Assembly (NCBI GenBank): GCA_035560415.1
Contig: DATMZG010000117.1
Span: 22,066-86,065, forward strand
From: DATMXT01 sp035560415
Lineage (GTDB): Bacteria; Bacillota; Clostridia; Oscillospirales; Feifaniaceae
Reading direction: 5' to 3'
DNA: 64,000 bases
Part shown: positions 8,319-16,470 of the stretch, piece by piece
How the letters are laid out: each line of letters starts with the position of its first letter
Position numbering within the stretch: the stretch's first letter is position 1
Notes under the pieces: generated by a model
What the model saw: the letters and a program-made list of their open reading frames with translations, nothing else
Database searches by the model: none
Told to the model about the DNA's origin: nothing
Position numbers and translations under genes: made by a program

Positions 8319-9296
8319 ATGAAAATATACCTTGTCGACGAGGCAAAGCTGCTTCCGGAGAGTTGCGAGATTGAGCGCCGGGAGCTGCAAGCGGTGCTCG
8401 GCCCCTGCGAGGTCGTGTGCTATGCGTTTGAGACCTGTGAGAAAATGCGCCGGGACTTGAAGGACGCCGACGGCATCATCACCGGTTTTCAGCACATCGG
8501 GGATGAGGACATGGCGGCCATGCCAAGACTTGCGGCCATTTCGGTCTCGGCCACGGGATTTGACTGCATTGACACCAAGGCCGCGACCGACAGAGGCATT
8601 CCGGTCTGCGCCATTGCCGAGTACTGCACCAAGGAGGTGGCCGAGCACACGATGGCCCTCCTGCTGACCATCTGGCGCAAGCTCGGCTGCATGAAGGCCG
8701 ACGTTGAAAAGGGCGGCTGGCGGTATGACGTCTGCGCGCCAATCGAGCGGCTGGAGGGCAAGACGCTCGGCATTTTCGGGCTGGGGCGCATCGGCACGGC
8801 CGTGGCAAAGCGTGCAGCCGCCTTTGGGCTGCGTGTCATTGCGGCCGACCCCGCGCTGACCTTCATGGAGGCCAAGGAGCGGGGAGCTCAGCTTGCCGCC
8901 CCGGACGCAGTGCTGACTTTGAGTGACATCATCACGAACCACATGGACGCAAACGAGACCAACAGAGACCTGTTTAACGGGGCGGCCTTTGCCGCCATGG
9001 CCCGCCGGCCGCTCTTTTTGAACTGCGCCAGGGGCTGGAGCGTCGACGAGTCGGCGCTCATCGATGCCCTTGACAAAGGGCTCATCCGGGCCGCGGGCAT
9101 CGACGTCTTAAAGGACGAGAACCCCTGCCTCGAAGGGCATCCGCTGCTGGGGCGGGACAACGTCATTCTGACCCCGCACGCCGCGTTTTACAGCGAGACC
9201 TCCATTGAGGCGCTGCACCGCATCTCGGCCAAAAATCTCGCCTGCTGCCTCGCGGGCCGCCCGCAGGAGGCCTTTAAAGTGGTCAACGGGCTGTAA
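8319..9296 (+). CDS. D-isomer-specific 2-hydroxyacid dehydrogenase
   Basis: An NAD(P)-dependent dehydrogenase of 325 residues that would interconvert a 2-hydroxyacid and a 2-oxoacid. The nucleotide-binding motif GLGRIG lies near residue 152. The catalytic set is present: Arg in NCARG, Glu in GIDVLKDENPCLE and His in PHAAFYS. Closest family types are glycerate/phosphoglycerate/lactate dehydrogenases, and the substrate is open. It follows the phosphatase gene by about 60 bases and may be cotranscribed, ending at the strong terminator at 9344. Confidence 0.9.
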   Translation: MKIYLVDEAKLLPESCEIERRELQAVLGPCEVVCYAFETCEKMRRDLKDADGIITGFQHIGDEDMAAMPRLAAISVSATGFDCIDTKAATDRGIPVCAIAEYCTKEVAEHTMALLLTIWRKLGCMKADVEKGGWRYDVCAPIERLEGKTLGIFGLGRIGTAVAKRAAAFGLRVIAADPALTFMEAKERGAQLAAPDAVLTLSDIITNHMDANETNRDLFNGAAFAAMARRPLFLNCARGWSVDESALIDALDKGLIRAAGIDVLKDENPCLEGHPLLGRDNVILTPHAAFYSETSIEALHRISAKNLACCLAGRPQEAFKVVNGL

Positions 9297-9343
9297 AAAG
9301 AGCGGATTTCGGATAAAATAACATTTAAGAATACCATAGACCA

Positions 9344-9381
9344 CCAGAAAACCCCGCCTTTTTACAGGCGGGGTTTTCTGG
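9344..9381. terminator. Strong hairpin terminator
   Basis: A long stem, ACCAGAAAACCCCGCC pairing with its exact complement, encloses a short T-rich loop after the dehydrogenase gene. The A-run in the left arm and T-run in the right arm would let it work in both directions. Confidence 0.85.
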
Positions 9382-9732
9382 TTGCAGTTTATCCATTCAA
9401 AGAGAGGCCAGCGAAATATTTCAGAAATCCATGCTGACGAATTGTCACAAACCTCGCACAGGTGGTCAGCAATCGTGACAAACGCGCTTTTCGGTGCTTC
9501 AGCGTGGATTTTTCCTAAAATCTATTCAGATTATATCACACCGGGAGAAAATGTCAACCCGGATTATCGGGAAAAAGTAACAATATATCGCAACACAAAT
9601 TGTAAATTGTATACAAAAATCCGCGGTTCAGTTGTTAACGCTTGAAGTGTATGAATTTAAGCGTTTGCTTATAAATAGTGATTTGTTTGCCCATAAAATT
9701 GCGGTTATGTTTGAAACATCTGAGATGAATTC

Positions 9733-9747
9733 ATGCAAACGTTTACA
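9733..9747. promoter_or_regulatory. CRE-like / LacI-family operator
   Basis: ATGCAAACGTTTACA is a near palindrome around a central CG and fits the CcpA consensus WTGNAANCGNWNNCA over all fixed positions. A further half-similar site (AAGCGTTTGC) lies at 9659. It is 220 bases from the next gene, so its target is uncertain. Confidence 0.4.
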
Positions 9748-9856
9748 CAAAAAAAGTTTTTCTTTGGGTTTTCCCGCTTCGACGCGGAATGAGCTCGCCT
9801 TCTGATACAATGGCGCATATCGTCAAACGCAGGCCGGTATAATGATTTCGGGGGCG

Positions 9857-9960
9857 TTGCCGGGATTGCCGTGAGAAGAAAGACCCATGCCGTCAAACCG
9901 GGGGATGATTGCTGAAGGTCTTTGCCGGATTGCCATGAGATGACCCCACACCGTCAAACG
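9857..9960 (+). repeat. Imperfect tandem duplication before the antiporter gene
   Basis: Two units of about 62-64 bases share TTGCCGG-ATTGCC, GTGAGA/ATGAGA and CCGTCAAAC in the same order. A third CGTCAAAC occurs at 9821. The second unit runs directly into the ribosome binding site of the antiporter gene. Confidence 0.6.
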
Positions 9961-9969
9961 GAGGTCGTT

Positions 9970-10884
9970 ATGCTGGTTTACCTGTTATTTGCGCTGGGGC
10001 TCATCCTGATTATCAAAGGCGGAGACGAGTTTGTGGAGGCCGCCGTCTCCATCGCCCGGCGGCTCGGAATGAGCGAGCTTGTCATCGGGGCCACCATCGT
10101 CTCGCTGGGTACGACGCTGCCGGAGGTGCTGGTCTCGACCATGGCTGGCATTTCGGGCTCGGCCGACATCGCAATCGGAAACGCGGTGGGCTCAGTCATC
10201 TGCAACACCTCTTTTATTGCAGCCCTCGTGCTGCTTTTTGCAAAGCCCCCGCTCGACCGGCGCCTGCTGTCCTGGCGGGTGCTCTACTTTTTCGGGGTCT
10301 TGGGGCTGCTCTATGTCGTGTCGGCGGTGGCCGGGGAGGTCGCCCGCCCCGTCGGGGCCGCGCTGCTCTTCCTCTTTGCGGTCTACACATTCCTGTCGTC
10401 GAGACAGCGCAAAACCGCAGGCCGGGCAAAGGCCTCCGAGGAGCCGCTCGGGAGGGCCGTGCTCATTTTGATTGTGACGGCGGTCTGCCTGTTCTTTGGG
10501 GCAAAGCTCTTAGTCGACAGCGGTATTGAAATAGCCCGCACCCTCGGGGTGCCCGAGCGGTTCATCGCCTCCACCTTCATTGCGCTCGGGACCTCCCTGC
10601 CCGAGCTCATGACCGCCATTATCTCCATTAAAATCGGCATGGGCGCGCTGTCCATCGGCAATGTCATCGGGGCCAACATTTTAAACGTGCTCTGCGTCAT
10701 CGGCATTCCGGCGGCTATTTGCGGCGTCGCCGTCTCGCAGGCCGCCGTGGCTGTCGACATCCCCTACGCGGCGCTTGTCATGCTGATCATGACCCTGCCG
10801 CCCGCCATCACGGGGCGCACATACCGGATTCAGGGGGTGGCGCTGCTTTTCTGCTATGCGGCCTACGTGACTTTTCTCGCCTGA
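9970..10884 (+). CDS. Calcium/sodium antiporter (CaCA family, YrbG-like)
   Basis: A 304-residue integral membrane exchanger with two inverted halves. The alpha repeats are visible: GATIVSLGTTLPEVLVS with GNAVGSVICN in the first half, and STFIALGTSLPELMTAI with GNVIGANILN in the second, matching the cation-binding G-T-S/T-x-P-E pattern. About ten membrane segments are expected. ATG at 9970 sits 5 bases after GGAGG; a start 48 bases upstream would include a non-hydrophobic tail encoded by the repeated leader. It is the only gene before the promoter at 10915. Confidence 0.9.
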   Translation: MLVYLLFALGLILIIKGGDEFVEAAVSIARRLGMSELVIGATIVSLGTTLPEVLVSTMAGISGSADIAIGNAVGSVICNTSFIAALVLLFAKPPLDRRLLSWRVLYFFGVLGLLYVVSAVAGEVARPVGAALLFLFAVYTFLSSRQRKTAGRAKASEEPLGRAVLILIVTAVCLFFGAKLLVDSGIEIARTLGVPERFIASTFIALGTSLPELMTAIISIKIGMGALSIGNVIGANILNVLCVIGIPAAICGVAVSQAAVAVDIPYAALVMLIMTLPPAITGRTYRIQGVALLFCYAAYVTFLA

Positions 10885-10914
10885 TGGGCCCTTGCGAAGT
10901 TTACACAAACGGCC

Positions 10915-10943
10915 TTGCATCTGCCGGTGAAATAGGCTATACT
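10915..10943 (+). promoter_or_regulatory. Sigma-A-type promoter of the MBL-fold gene
   Basis: TTGCAT and TATACT are separated by 17 bases in the gap after the antiporter gene, about 80 bases before the metallo-beta-lactamase-fold gene. Confidence 0.65.
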
Positions 10944-11021
10944 ACCCTTCGGACTGCGGGGGACTTCCCGCGGGCAGGCTTTTCGAACCCGAGTTGACAA
11001 ATGAACAAGGGAGGTCGTGTT

Positions 11022-11894
11022 TTGAACGAAAAGAAGTGGTACGACGCGCTGCCACGTCCGGAGTTTTCGGCGTGGGAGCGCATTCCTGTGGAAACCGAAT
11101 GGTTCTGGGTCTATAAACTTCCCGGAGAGGTCTATGCGATTGCCGAGCCCGGACAGTGGCAGGAAGTCATCAGCTTCCTCGTCATCGGCGGGAGCAAGGC
11201 CGCCCTCATCGACACCGGCACCGGCATCGGGGACATCCGTTCAGTGGTCAAAGAGCTCACGCTGCTCCCGGTCTTTGTCATCAACACCCACTTCCACTGG
11301 GACCACACCGGCTCAAACTGGCAGTTTGAGGGGTGCTATAACATACAGGACCCCTACGTGGCGGAGGCGGCCAAAAACGGGGTGCCGCACAGCCGCGTCG
11401 CCTCGCAGCTCGAGGGGGACGCCGTCTGGCAGCCCCTTCCGGCGAGTTTTGTGCCGGAGGAATACTGCATTAAGCCCTGGAACAGCCTGCCCATGAAGGA
11501 CGGCGATGAGTTTGACATCGGCGGCCGGCAGCTTCGGGTTGTGGCCGCCCCCGGGCACACCGGCGACTGCGTCTTCATTTATGACGACCTCCACCGCTGC
11601 CTCTTTACGGGGGACAACATCTATCCGGCCCCCATTTATTTGCATATGGGCGGCGGCCCCTACAGCGGCCTTTCCGACATTGACGCCTACGCCAATATGC
11701 TGCGGGAGAACGCCCGGTATGCGCGGCGGGCCGAGCGGCTTTTCTGCTCCCACAACGTGCCCTGCTGCGACACCTCGCTCTACTTTGAAATTCTGGACGG
11801 GGTCGAGCGCATTCAGCGCGGCGAGCTGCCGGGCATTCACCAGGACGGGGTCAGCGAATACAAGCTGGAGCGCTGCTCCATCATCACGAAATAG
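11022..11894 (+). CDS. MBL-fold metallohydrolase
   Basis: A 290-residue cytoplasmic metallo-beta-lactamase-fold hydrolase. The metal-binding signature THFHWDHTG is near residue 92, a second His lies in APGHTGD near residue 175, and Asp lies in FTGDNIY near residue 200. These are the ligands for the two-metal site. The closest broad group is glyoxalase II or quorum-quenching-like hydrolases, and the substrate is unknown. The TTG at 11022 lies seven bases after AAGGGAGG and is preferred. An in-frame ATG at 11001 lacks a ribosome binding site. Confidence 0.85.
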   Translation: MNEKKWYDALPRPEFSAWERIPVETEWFWVYKLPGEVYAIAEPGQWQEVISFLVIGGSKAALIDTGTGIGDIRSVVKELTLLPVFVINTHFHWDHTGSNWQFEGCYNIQDPYVAEAAKNGVPHSRVASQLEGDAVWQPLPASFVPEEYCIKPWNSLPMKDGDEFDIGGRQLRVVAAPGHTGDCVFIYDDLHRCLFTGDNIYPAPIYLHMGGGPYSGLSDIDAYANMLRENARYARRAERLFCSHNVPCCDTSLYFEILDGVERIQRGELPGIHQDGVSEYKLERCSIITK

Positions 11895-11966
11895 CGCCCC
11901 GCCCGCCGGTGCGGGCGGCGGCTGCCGATAAAAAATAAGGCGCAAAACCAAAAACGGGAGTAAACA

Positions 11967-12902
11967 ATGGGACAGGCGGTCATAATCATTCGACAGATGG
12001 CGACGCTCTTTATCATGATGGGGGTCGGATACGCGGCAATCAAGCTCCGCCTGCTCTCCGAAGCGGCAATGGACGCAATGGCGACCTATGTGGTCTCGGT
12101 TGCGATGCCGGCCGTCGTGCTCTCCTCGGTGCTCGGAGTCGGCGACCGGTCGCTGCTCTTTTCCTCCCTCTCCATCATCGTCATTGCCCTCGCCATGCTC
12201 CCGTTCATGGGGCTTATCGGTTACGGCTTTGGCAGACTGTGCCACTTAAAGGGGCCGACCCTGAACATCCATCTGGCCGAAACCCTTTTTTCAAACTCCG
12301 CCTTTATGGGCATTCCCCTCGTGTCGGCGCTCTTTGGCAGCGAGGGTCTGCTCTGTCTCGCCATTTACAACTTCACGAACAACTTCGTGCTCTACACCTA
12401 CGGCATCGGGCTGACCTCGGTCTCGCCGGAGCGCGGCACCTTTAAAGGCGCCATGAAGAAAATGGCAAACCCCGTCACGATTGCGGCGCTGCTCGGCTTT
12501 GCCATGGTCATGGCGGGGCTGAAGCTGCCGGAGGTGGCTTCCAGCGCGGTCTCGTCCATCGGCAGCACTTCGTCGCCGGTCTCAATGGTCTACATCGGCG
12601 GCGTGCTGACGAGGCTCGACTTTTCGGCCATGCTGCGCCGCGCCTCCATTTTGCTCACGATTCCGGTCCGGATGGTGCTCTTTCCGATTGCGCTGCTCTT
12701 GGTGCTGCGCCAGACCGGACTCTACCCCGTCTTTGCCGAGACGCTGACCCTCATCGCCGCGCTGCCCCCCATGGTCGGGGTGTCGCTGCTGGCCAGGGCC
12801 GGCGGTTCCGACTATGTCTATGCCACCGAATATGTGCTGATCGGCACGCTGCTGTCGGTCATCACAATCCCGGCCGTCTGCTGGGCCATGGCCATGATCT
12901 GA
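11967..12902 (+). CDS. AEC-family (auxin efflux carrier-like) transporter
   Basis: A 311-residue membrane protein with about ten hydrophobic segments in two similar halves. Family features include MGVGYAAIKLRLL at the N-terminus, the Asn/Pro-containing middle (NSAFMGIPLVSALFG, then IYNFTNNFVLYTYG) and the C-terminal RAGGSDYVYATEYVLIGTLLSV with its conserved Ala-Thr-Glu. Bacterial members carry organic acids such as malate, and the substrate here is not known. ATG follows ACGGGAGTAAACA. It lies 72 bases after the MBL gene, with a GC-rich hairpin but no T-run between, so partial readthrough is likely. Confidence 0.88.
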   Translation: MGQAVIIIRQMATLFIMMGVGYAAIKLRLLSEAAMDAMATYVVSVAMPAVVLSSVLGVGDRSLLFSSLSIIVIALAMLPFMGLIGYGFGRLCHLKGPTLNIHLAETLFSNSAFMGIPLVSALFGSEGLLCLAIYNFTNNFVLYTYGIGLTSVSPERGTFKGAMKKMANPVTIAALLGFAMVMAGLKLPEVASSAVSSIGSTSSPVSMVYIGGVLTRLDFSAMLRRASILLTIPVRMVLFPIALLLVLRQTGLYPVFAETLTLIAALPPMVGVSLLARAGGSDYVYATEYVLIGTLLSVITIPAVCWAMAMI

Positions 12903-12925
12903 ATCCCGCCAGGGAGGGATATACA

Positions 12926-13405
12926 GTGTTCACTTTTTTGCCGGTGCCGCCCTTGACCGACGGAGTCATCACGCTCCGCCTTGAGGAATGTGTGCCCATG
13001 AAAGCCGGCGAGTGGGCCCCCTCCTACAACTTTTTAAACTATCTGGGAAACGCCCCCATCGGGCACATCCATCTGCGCATCGGGACAAACGAGTTTATTT
13101 ACTACGGCGGCAACATCGGCTACGGCGTCCGGGAGCCCTACCGCGGCCACGGATACGCGGCGAGGGCCTGTCTTTTGGTGCCCCCCGTCGCCCGGGCCCA
13201 CGGCATGGAGGAGCTCATCATCACCTGCGCGCCCGACAACATCGCCTCCATCCGAACCATTGAGCACATCGGGGCCCGCTTCGAGGGGGTCGTCTCCATT
13301 CCCCGCTGGAGCGAACTGCGCGACCGGGGGCTCAAGTTCATCAACCGGTACATCTGGGACATCTCGGGCTATGCGCCGGGGGTTTACGGCGGGGCGGGGG
13401 ACTGA
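12926..13405 (+). CDS. GNAT-family N-acetyltransferase
   Basis: A 159-residue acetyl-CoA-dependent acyltransferase. The acetyl-CoA pyrophosphate loop is in the stretch GYGVREPYRGHGYAARAC near residues 72-90 (R-G-H-G-Y-A), followed by the usual LIITCAPDNIASIRTIEHIGARFEG that forms motif B. The acceptor is unknown. GTG at 12926 follows AGGGAGGGATATACA. The gene sits 23 bases after the AEC transporter gene and is probably cotranscribed with it. Confidence 0.85.
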   Translation: MFTFLPVPPLTDGVITLRLEECVPMKAGEWAPSYNFLNYLGNAPIGHIHLRIGTNEFIYYGGNIGYGVREPYRGHGYAARACLLVPPVARAHGMEELIITCAPDNIASIRTIEHIGARFEGVVSIPRWSELRDRGLKFINRYIWDISGYAPGVYGGAGD

Positions 13406-13478
13406 CCCGTCAGCTTATGATGACAACGCCAACAAAGGGGAACATTCCCCGTCAATCCTGAAAGGGGCTATACACGCA

Positions 13479-14111
13479 ATGAAAAATTTTGACCTTACAC
13501 TATATCTTTGCACCGACCGGCACTGGCTGGGTGAGCTGACCCTTGCCGACGCCGTTGAGCGGGCCATTGACGGCGGCGTGACTCTCGTCCAGCTGCGCGA
13601 AAAGGACATTTCGACCCTTGACTTCCTTGAGAGCGCCCGCACTGTCCAGGCGGTCTGCCGCCGGCACGGAGTACCCCTCATCATCAACGACCGCATTGAC
13701 ATCGCCCTGGCCATAGACGCCGAGGGCGTCCATGTGGGACAGGACGACATGCCCTGCGCCATTGCCAGACGCATTTTGGGAGAGGACAAGGTCATCGGCG
13801 TCTCGGTCCACACGCTTGAGGAGGCCAAACGCGCCATTGAGGACGGGGCCGACTACGTCGGCATCGGTGCCGTGTTTATGACCTCCACAAAGCAGGTCTC
13901 CCGCGCCATGACCAAGGACGAAGTGCTGAACATCCTCGAAAACGCCGACATTCCGGCCTGCGCCATCGGCGGCATCGACGAGGAGACAGGCCCCGGGCTC
14001 GCGGGGCTCGGGCTCGACGGCATCGCGGTCATCTCCTCCATTTTGTCCCGTCCCGACATTGCGGAGGCAGCCAGGCGCATGCGCGACGTGGCGGAGATGA
14101 TCATTGGGTAG
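13479..14111 (+). CDS. thiE: Thiamine-phosphate synthase
   Basis: Joins the pyrimidine (HMP-PP) and thiazole phosphate moieties to make thiamine monophosphate. The 210-residue TIM-barrel protein shows the family order: TLVQLREKD near residue 36, LIINDRIDIALAIDAEGVHVGQDDMP near residues 68-93, DYVGIGAVFMTSTK near residue 128, and AIGGID near residue 160. ATG at 13479 is preceded by AAAGGGG. No thiC, thiD, thiM or other pathway gene is nearby, and with ThiT at the window start this points to salvage. The last codons overlap the following HAD gene. Confidence 0.92.
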   Translation: MKNFDLTLYLCTDRHWLGELTLADAVERAIDGGVTLVQLREKDISTLDFLESARTVQAVCRRHGVPLIINDRIDIALAIDAEGVHVGQDDMPCAIARRILGEDKVIGVSVHTLEEAKRAIEDGADYVGIGAVFMTSTKQVSRAMTKDEVLNILENADIPACAIGGIDEETGPGLAGLGLDGIAVISSILSRPDIAEAARRMRDVAEMIIG

Positions 14112-14739
14112 CACGAAACTCTATATTTTCGACTTTGACGGCACACTGGTCAACACGATGGAGCTGTGGGACAACATGACCCGCCGCTTTCTCCGCCTTT
14201 ACGGGATTGAGATTGACGACGACACGCTGAGCTTTCTCAACACCCAGAACTTTAAAGAAGCCCTGCGGTACTTCATAGAAGTGCTCGGCGTGCCGGAGAG
14301 CCCCGAAGTCATCGGGGACAAGTGGTACGACTTCGCCGTGTCAATTTTCAAACAGGAGGCAAAGCCGCTGCCCGGGGCGCCCGAGTGCCTCGACCGGCTG
14401 CGGGAGGGCGGCGCTAAACTCGTGCTCTTCACGCTGTCGCCCCGCCCGCTTGTGGACATGCTGATGGGTGAGCTCGGCCTTGCCGGACGGTTTGACCGCA
14501 CGTTTATGGGCGGCGAAACCGCGAGCCCCAAGACGGAGGCCGCGGCCTTTCTGGAAATTGCGCAGCGCATGGGGGCGGACCCCGCCGACACCCTTGTCGT
14601 CGAGGATTCGCCCTACGCCTGCGAGGCGGCCCGCCTTGCCGGAATGAAAACCTGCGGCGTATGTATATCCAACAAACATGCATCCACACTAAGAGAAATG
14701 TGCGACTTTGTCATAAGCGATTATTGCGAGCTGAAATAG
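14104..14739 (+). CDS. HAD-superfamily hydrolase (phosphoglycolate-phosphatase-like)
   Basis: A 211-residue phosphatase with motif I DFDGTLVNT near residue 10 (nucleophile and acid Asp), a helical cap typical of subclass I, motif II FTLSPR near residue 104, Lys in ASPKTEA and motif IV VVEDSPYACEAARLAGM. The substrate is unknown. In this position, overlapping thiE, it could be a thiamine-phosphate phosphatase; that is only a guess from context. The TTG start at 14104 overlaps the end of thiE by eight bases with GGAG just upstream, so the genes are coupled. Confidence 0.85.
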   Translation: MGSTKLYIFDFDGTLVNTMELWDNMTRRFLRLYGIEIDDDTLSFLNTQNFKEALRYFIEVLGVPESPEVIGDKWYDFAVSIFKQEAKPLPGAPECLDRLREGGAKLVLFTLSPRPLVDMLMGELGLAGRFDRTFMGGETASPKTEAAAFLEIAQRMGADPADTLVVEDSPYACEAARLAGMKTCGVCISNKHASTLREMCDFVISDYCELK

Positions 14740-14825
14740 CGGCTGATTATATCACGGACCACAACATCTTGTTGCGGCATCAATATCGGCCGGACAGTTT
14801 GCGATGGATATTCCCTATAAAAATA

Positions 14826-14858
14826 CGGCGGTTCTGGAGAGCCGCCCCATTTTTTATA
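14826..14858 (+). terminator. Terminator after the thiE-HAD genes
   Basis: GGCGG and CCGCC arms enclose a short loop and are followed by ATTTTTTAT. The surrounding 14740-14941 gap holds no gene that I can support. Confidence 0.7.
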
Positions 14859-14941
14859 GGGATTCGTCACATTAGACAAAAAATACGCGATATTTTCTGC
14901 GCTTAAAACCTTGATAATGTACAATACTTCCCCCGCTTTGC

Positions 14942-14970
14942 TTGACTTTCCTATCGTTAGAAATTAAACT
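14942..14970 (+). promoter_or_regulatory. Sigma-A-type promoter of gdhA
   Basis: TTGACT and TAAACT are separated by 17 bases. Transcription would start near 14977, giving a leader of about 75 bases. Confidence 0.75.
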
Positions 14971-14980
14971 ATATGTGGCC

Positions 14981-15009
14981 GTTCCCGCATACGTGCATAC
15001 AGCGGGAAC
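14981..15009 (+). promoter_or_regulatory. Hairpin in the gdhA leader
   Basis: GTTCCCGC pairs with GCGGGAAC across a 13-base loop at the very 5' end of the predicted gdhA transcript. This is more likely a stability or protein-binding stem than a known riboswitch, since no class I recognise fits. Confidence 0.5.
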
Positions 15010-15052
15010 AGGTCGTTATTTGTGTAAATTATTTTTGAGGAGGCAAACAATT

Positions 15053-16399
15053 ATGAACGCTTACATTGCCCGCGTTATTGAAGGGGTCAAGGAGCGCAAT
15101 CCCGGAGACGCGCTTTTCCTGCAGACGGTAGAGGAAGTTTTCAAATCTCTGGAGCCCATCGTTGAGAAGCATCCCGAGTATGAAGAGATGGCCCTTCTTG
15201 AGAGAATGGTCGAGCCCGAGCGGCAGATCATTTTCCGCGTGACCTGGGTCGATGACGCTGGCAAGGTTCATGTCAACCGCGGCTTCCGTGTTCAGTTCAA
15301 CGGCGCAATCGGACCCTACAAGGGCGGCCTGCGCTTCGCTTCCAACGTCAAGGTCGACACCATGAAGTTCCTCGGCTTTGAGCAGACTTTCAAGAACAGC
15401 CTGACCTCGCTGCCGATGGGCGGCGCCAAGGGCGGCTCCGATTTTGACCCCAACGGCAAGTCCGACGCTGAAATCATGCGGTTCTGCCAGGCCTTCATGA
15501 CCGAGCTCTATCGCCACATCGGCCCCGATGTGGACGTTCCCGCCGGTGACCTGGGTGTCGGCGGCCGCGAGATCGGCTATATGTATGGCCAGTACAAGCG
15601 CATCAAGGGTGTCTGGGAGAACGGTGTTTTCACCGGTAAGGGCCTGTCCTACGGCGGCTCCCTCATTCGTCCCGAGGCCACCGGTTTCGGTGCTGTCTAC
15701 TATGTTGAGGAAGTCATGAAGCATGTCGGCGATACCCTGAAGGGCAAGACCGTCGCTGTCTCCGGATTTGGCAACGTTGCTTGGGGCATCACCAAGAAGT
15801 GCGCTGAGCTGGGCGCCAAGGTCGTCACCCTCTCCGGCCCCGACGGCTATATCTACGACGCCGACGGCGTCGCCACCGACGAGAAGATCGAGTACATGCT
15901 TGAAATGCGCGCTTCCGGCCGCAATAAGGTCAAGGATTATGCCGACAAGTTCGGCGCCAAGTTCTTCGCCGGCGAGAAGCCCTGGGGCGTCAAGGCCGAC
16001 ATCATCATGCCCGCCGCCACCCAGAACGACGTCGACATGGCCGAGGCCAAGAAGATCGTCGCCAACGGCGTCAAGTACTACATCGAAGTCGCCAACATGC
16101 CCACCACCAACGACGCCCTCTCCTTCCTCCAGAAGAACTGCAAGGTCGTCGCCCCCTCCAAGGCCGTCAACGCCGGCGGCGTCGCCACCTCCGGCCTCGA
16201 GATGAGCCAGAACTCCGCCCGCCTTGCTTGGTCCGCCGAGGAAGTCGACGCGAAGCTCCACACCATCATGAAGAACATCCATGACGCTTCCGCCAAGGCT
16301 GCCGAGGAGAACGGCTTCGGCTACGACCTCGTCGCGGGCGCCAACATCGCCGGCTTCATCAAGGTTGCCGACGCCATGATCGCGCAGGGCCTCATCTAA
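15053..16399 (+). CDS. gdhA: Glutamate dehydrogenase (NADP-type, hexameric)
   Basis: Interconverts glutamate with 2-oxoglutarate and ammonia. The 448-residue length matches the bacterial hexameric GDH-I class. Visible motifs are the substrate-binding KGGLRF near residue 90, PMGGAKGGSDFDPNGKS near residue 122 with the catalytic Lys, the family signature around VPAGDLGVGGREIGYMYG, and the dinucleotide fold SGFGNVAWG near residue 238. ATG at 15053 follows GAGGAGGCAAACAATT. Codon use is strongly biased and uniform (GCC, AAG, GTC), which suggests high expression. It has its own promoter and terminator and stands alone. Confidence 0.96.
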   Translation: MNAYIARVIEGVKERNPGDALFLQTVEEVFKSLEPIVEKHPEYEEMALLERMVEPERQIIFRVTWVDDAGKVHVNRGFRVQFNGAIGPYKGGLRFASNVKVDTMKFLGFEQTFKNSLTSLPMGGAKGGSDFDPNGKSDAEIMRFCQAFMTELYRHIGPDVDVPAGDLGVGGREIGYMYGQYKRIKGVWENGVFTGKGLSYGGSLIRPEATGFGAVYYVEEVMKHVGDTLKGKTVAVSGFGNVAWGITKKCAELGAKVVTLSGPDGYIYDADGVATDEKIEYMLEMRASGRNKVKDYADKFGAKFFAGEKPWGVKADIIMPAATQNDVDMAEAKKIVANGVKYYIEVANMPTTNDALSFLQKNCKVVAPSKAVNAGGVATSGLEMSQNSARLAWSAEEVDAKLHTIMKNIHDASAKAAEENGFGYDLVAGANIAGFIKVADAMIAQGLI

Positions 16400-16424
16400 G
16401 TAAATCATTCGGATATAGATTTGC

Positions 16425-16458
16425 AAAACAGCCGCTCCCATGGGAGCGGCTGTTTTTT
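16425..16458. terminator. Bidirectional terminator between gdhA and the Fe-S protein gene
   Basis: AAAACAGCCGCTCCC pairs with GGGAGCGGCTGTTTT around ATG and is followed by further T residues. The A-run on the left would also serve the convergent minus-strand gene. Confidence 0.9.
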
Positions 16459-16470
16459 AAGTACGAGAAT

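Larger units (their letters stand above)
9382..9969. other. AT-rich intergenic region without a credible gene
   Basis: About 590 bases, clearly poorer in GC than the flanks up to about 9780. The open frames inside (for example 87 codons from 9382) have no ribosome binding site and no recognisable family. Visible elements are an inverted repeat AACGCTT/AAGCGTT at 9637-9665, a CcpA/LacI-like palindrome at 9733-9747, and three copies of CGTCAAAC in the last 150 bases. It may be a remnant of lost genes or a long control region for the antiporter gene. Confidence 0.6.

Noticed and set aside
9382..9645. 87-codon plus-strand open frame in the AT-rich gap
   Set aside because: Its TTG start lies inside the upstream terminator arm, there is no ribosome binding site, and the protein resembles nothing I know.
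14981..15009. Riboswitch in the gdhA leader
   Set aside because: Only one simple stem is present in a 75-base leader, too small for any riboswitch class I know.
15029..16441. 470-codon open frame on the minus strand opposite gdhA
   Set aside because: It mirrors the strongly biased gdhA codons (GCC/GTC/AAG), is rich in Gly/Ala/Val/Asp without domains, and runs across the gdhA terminator.
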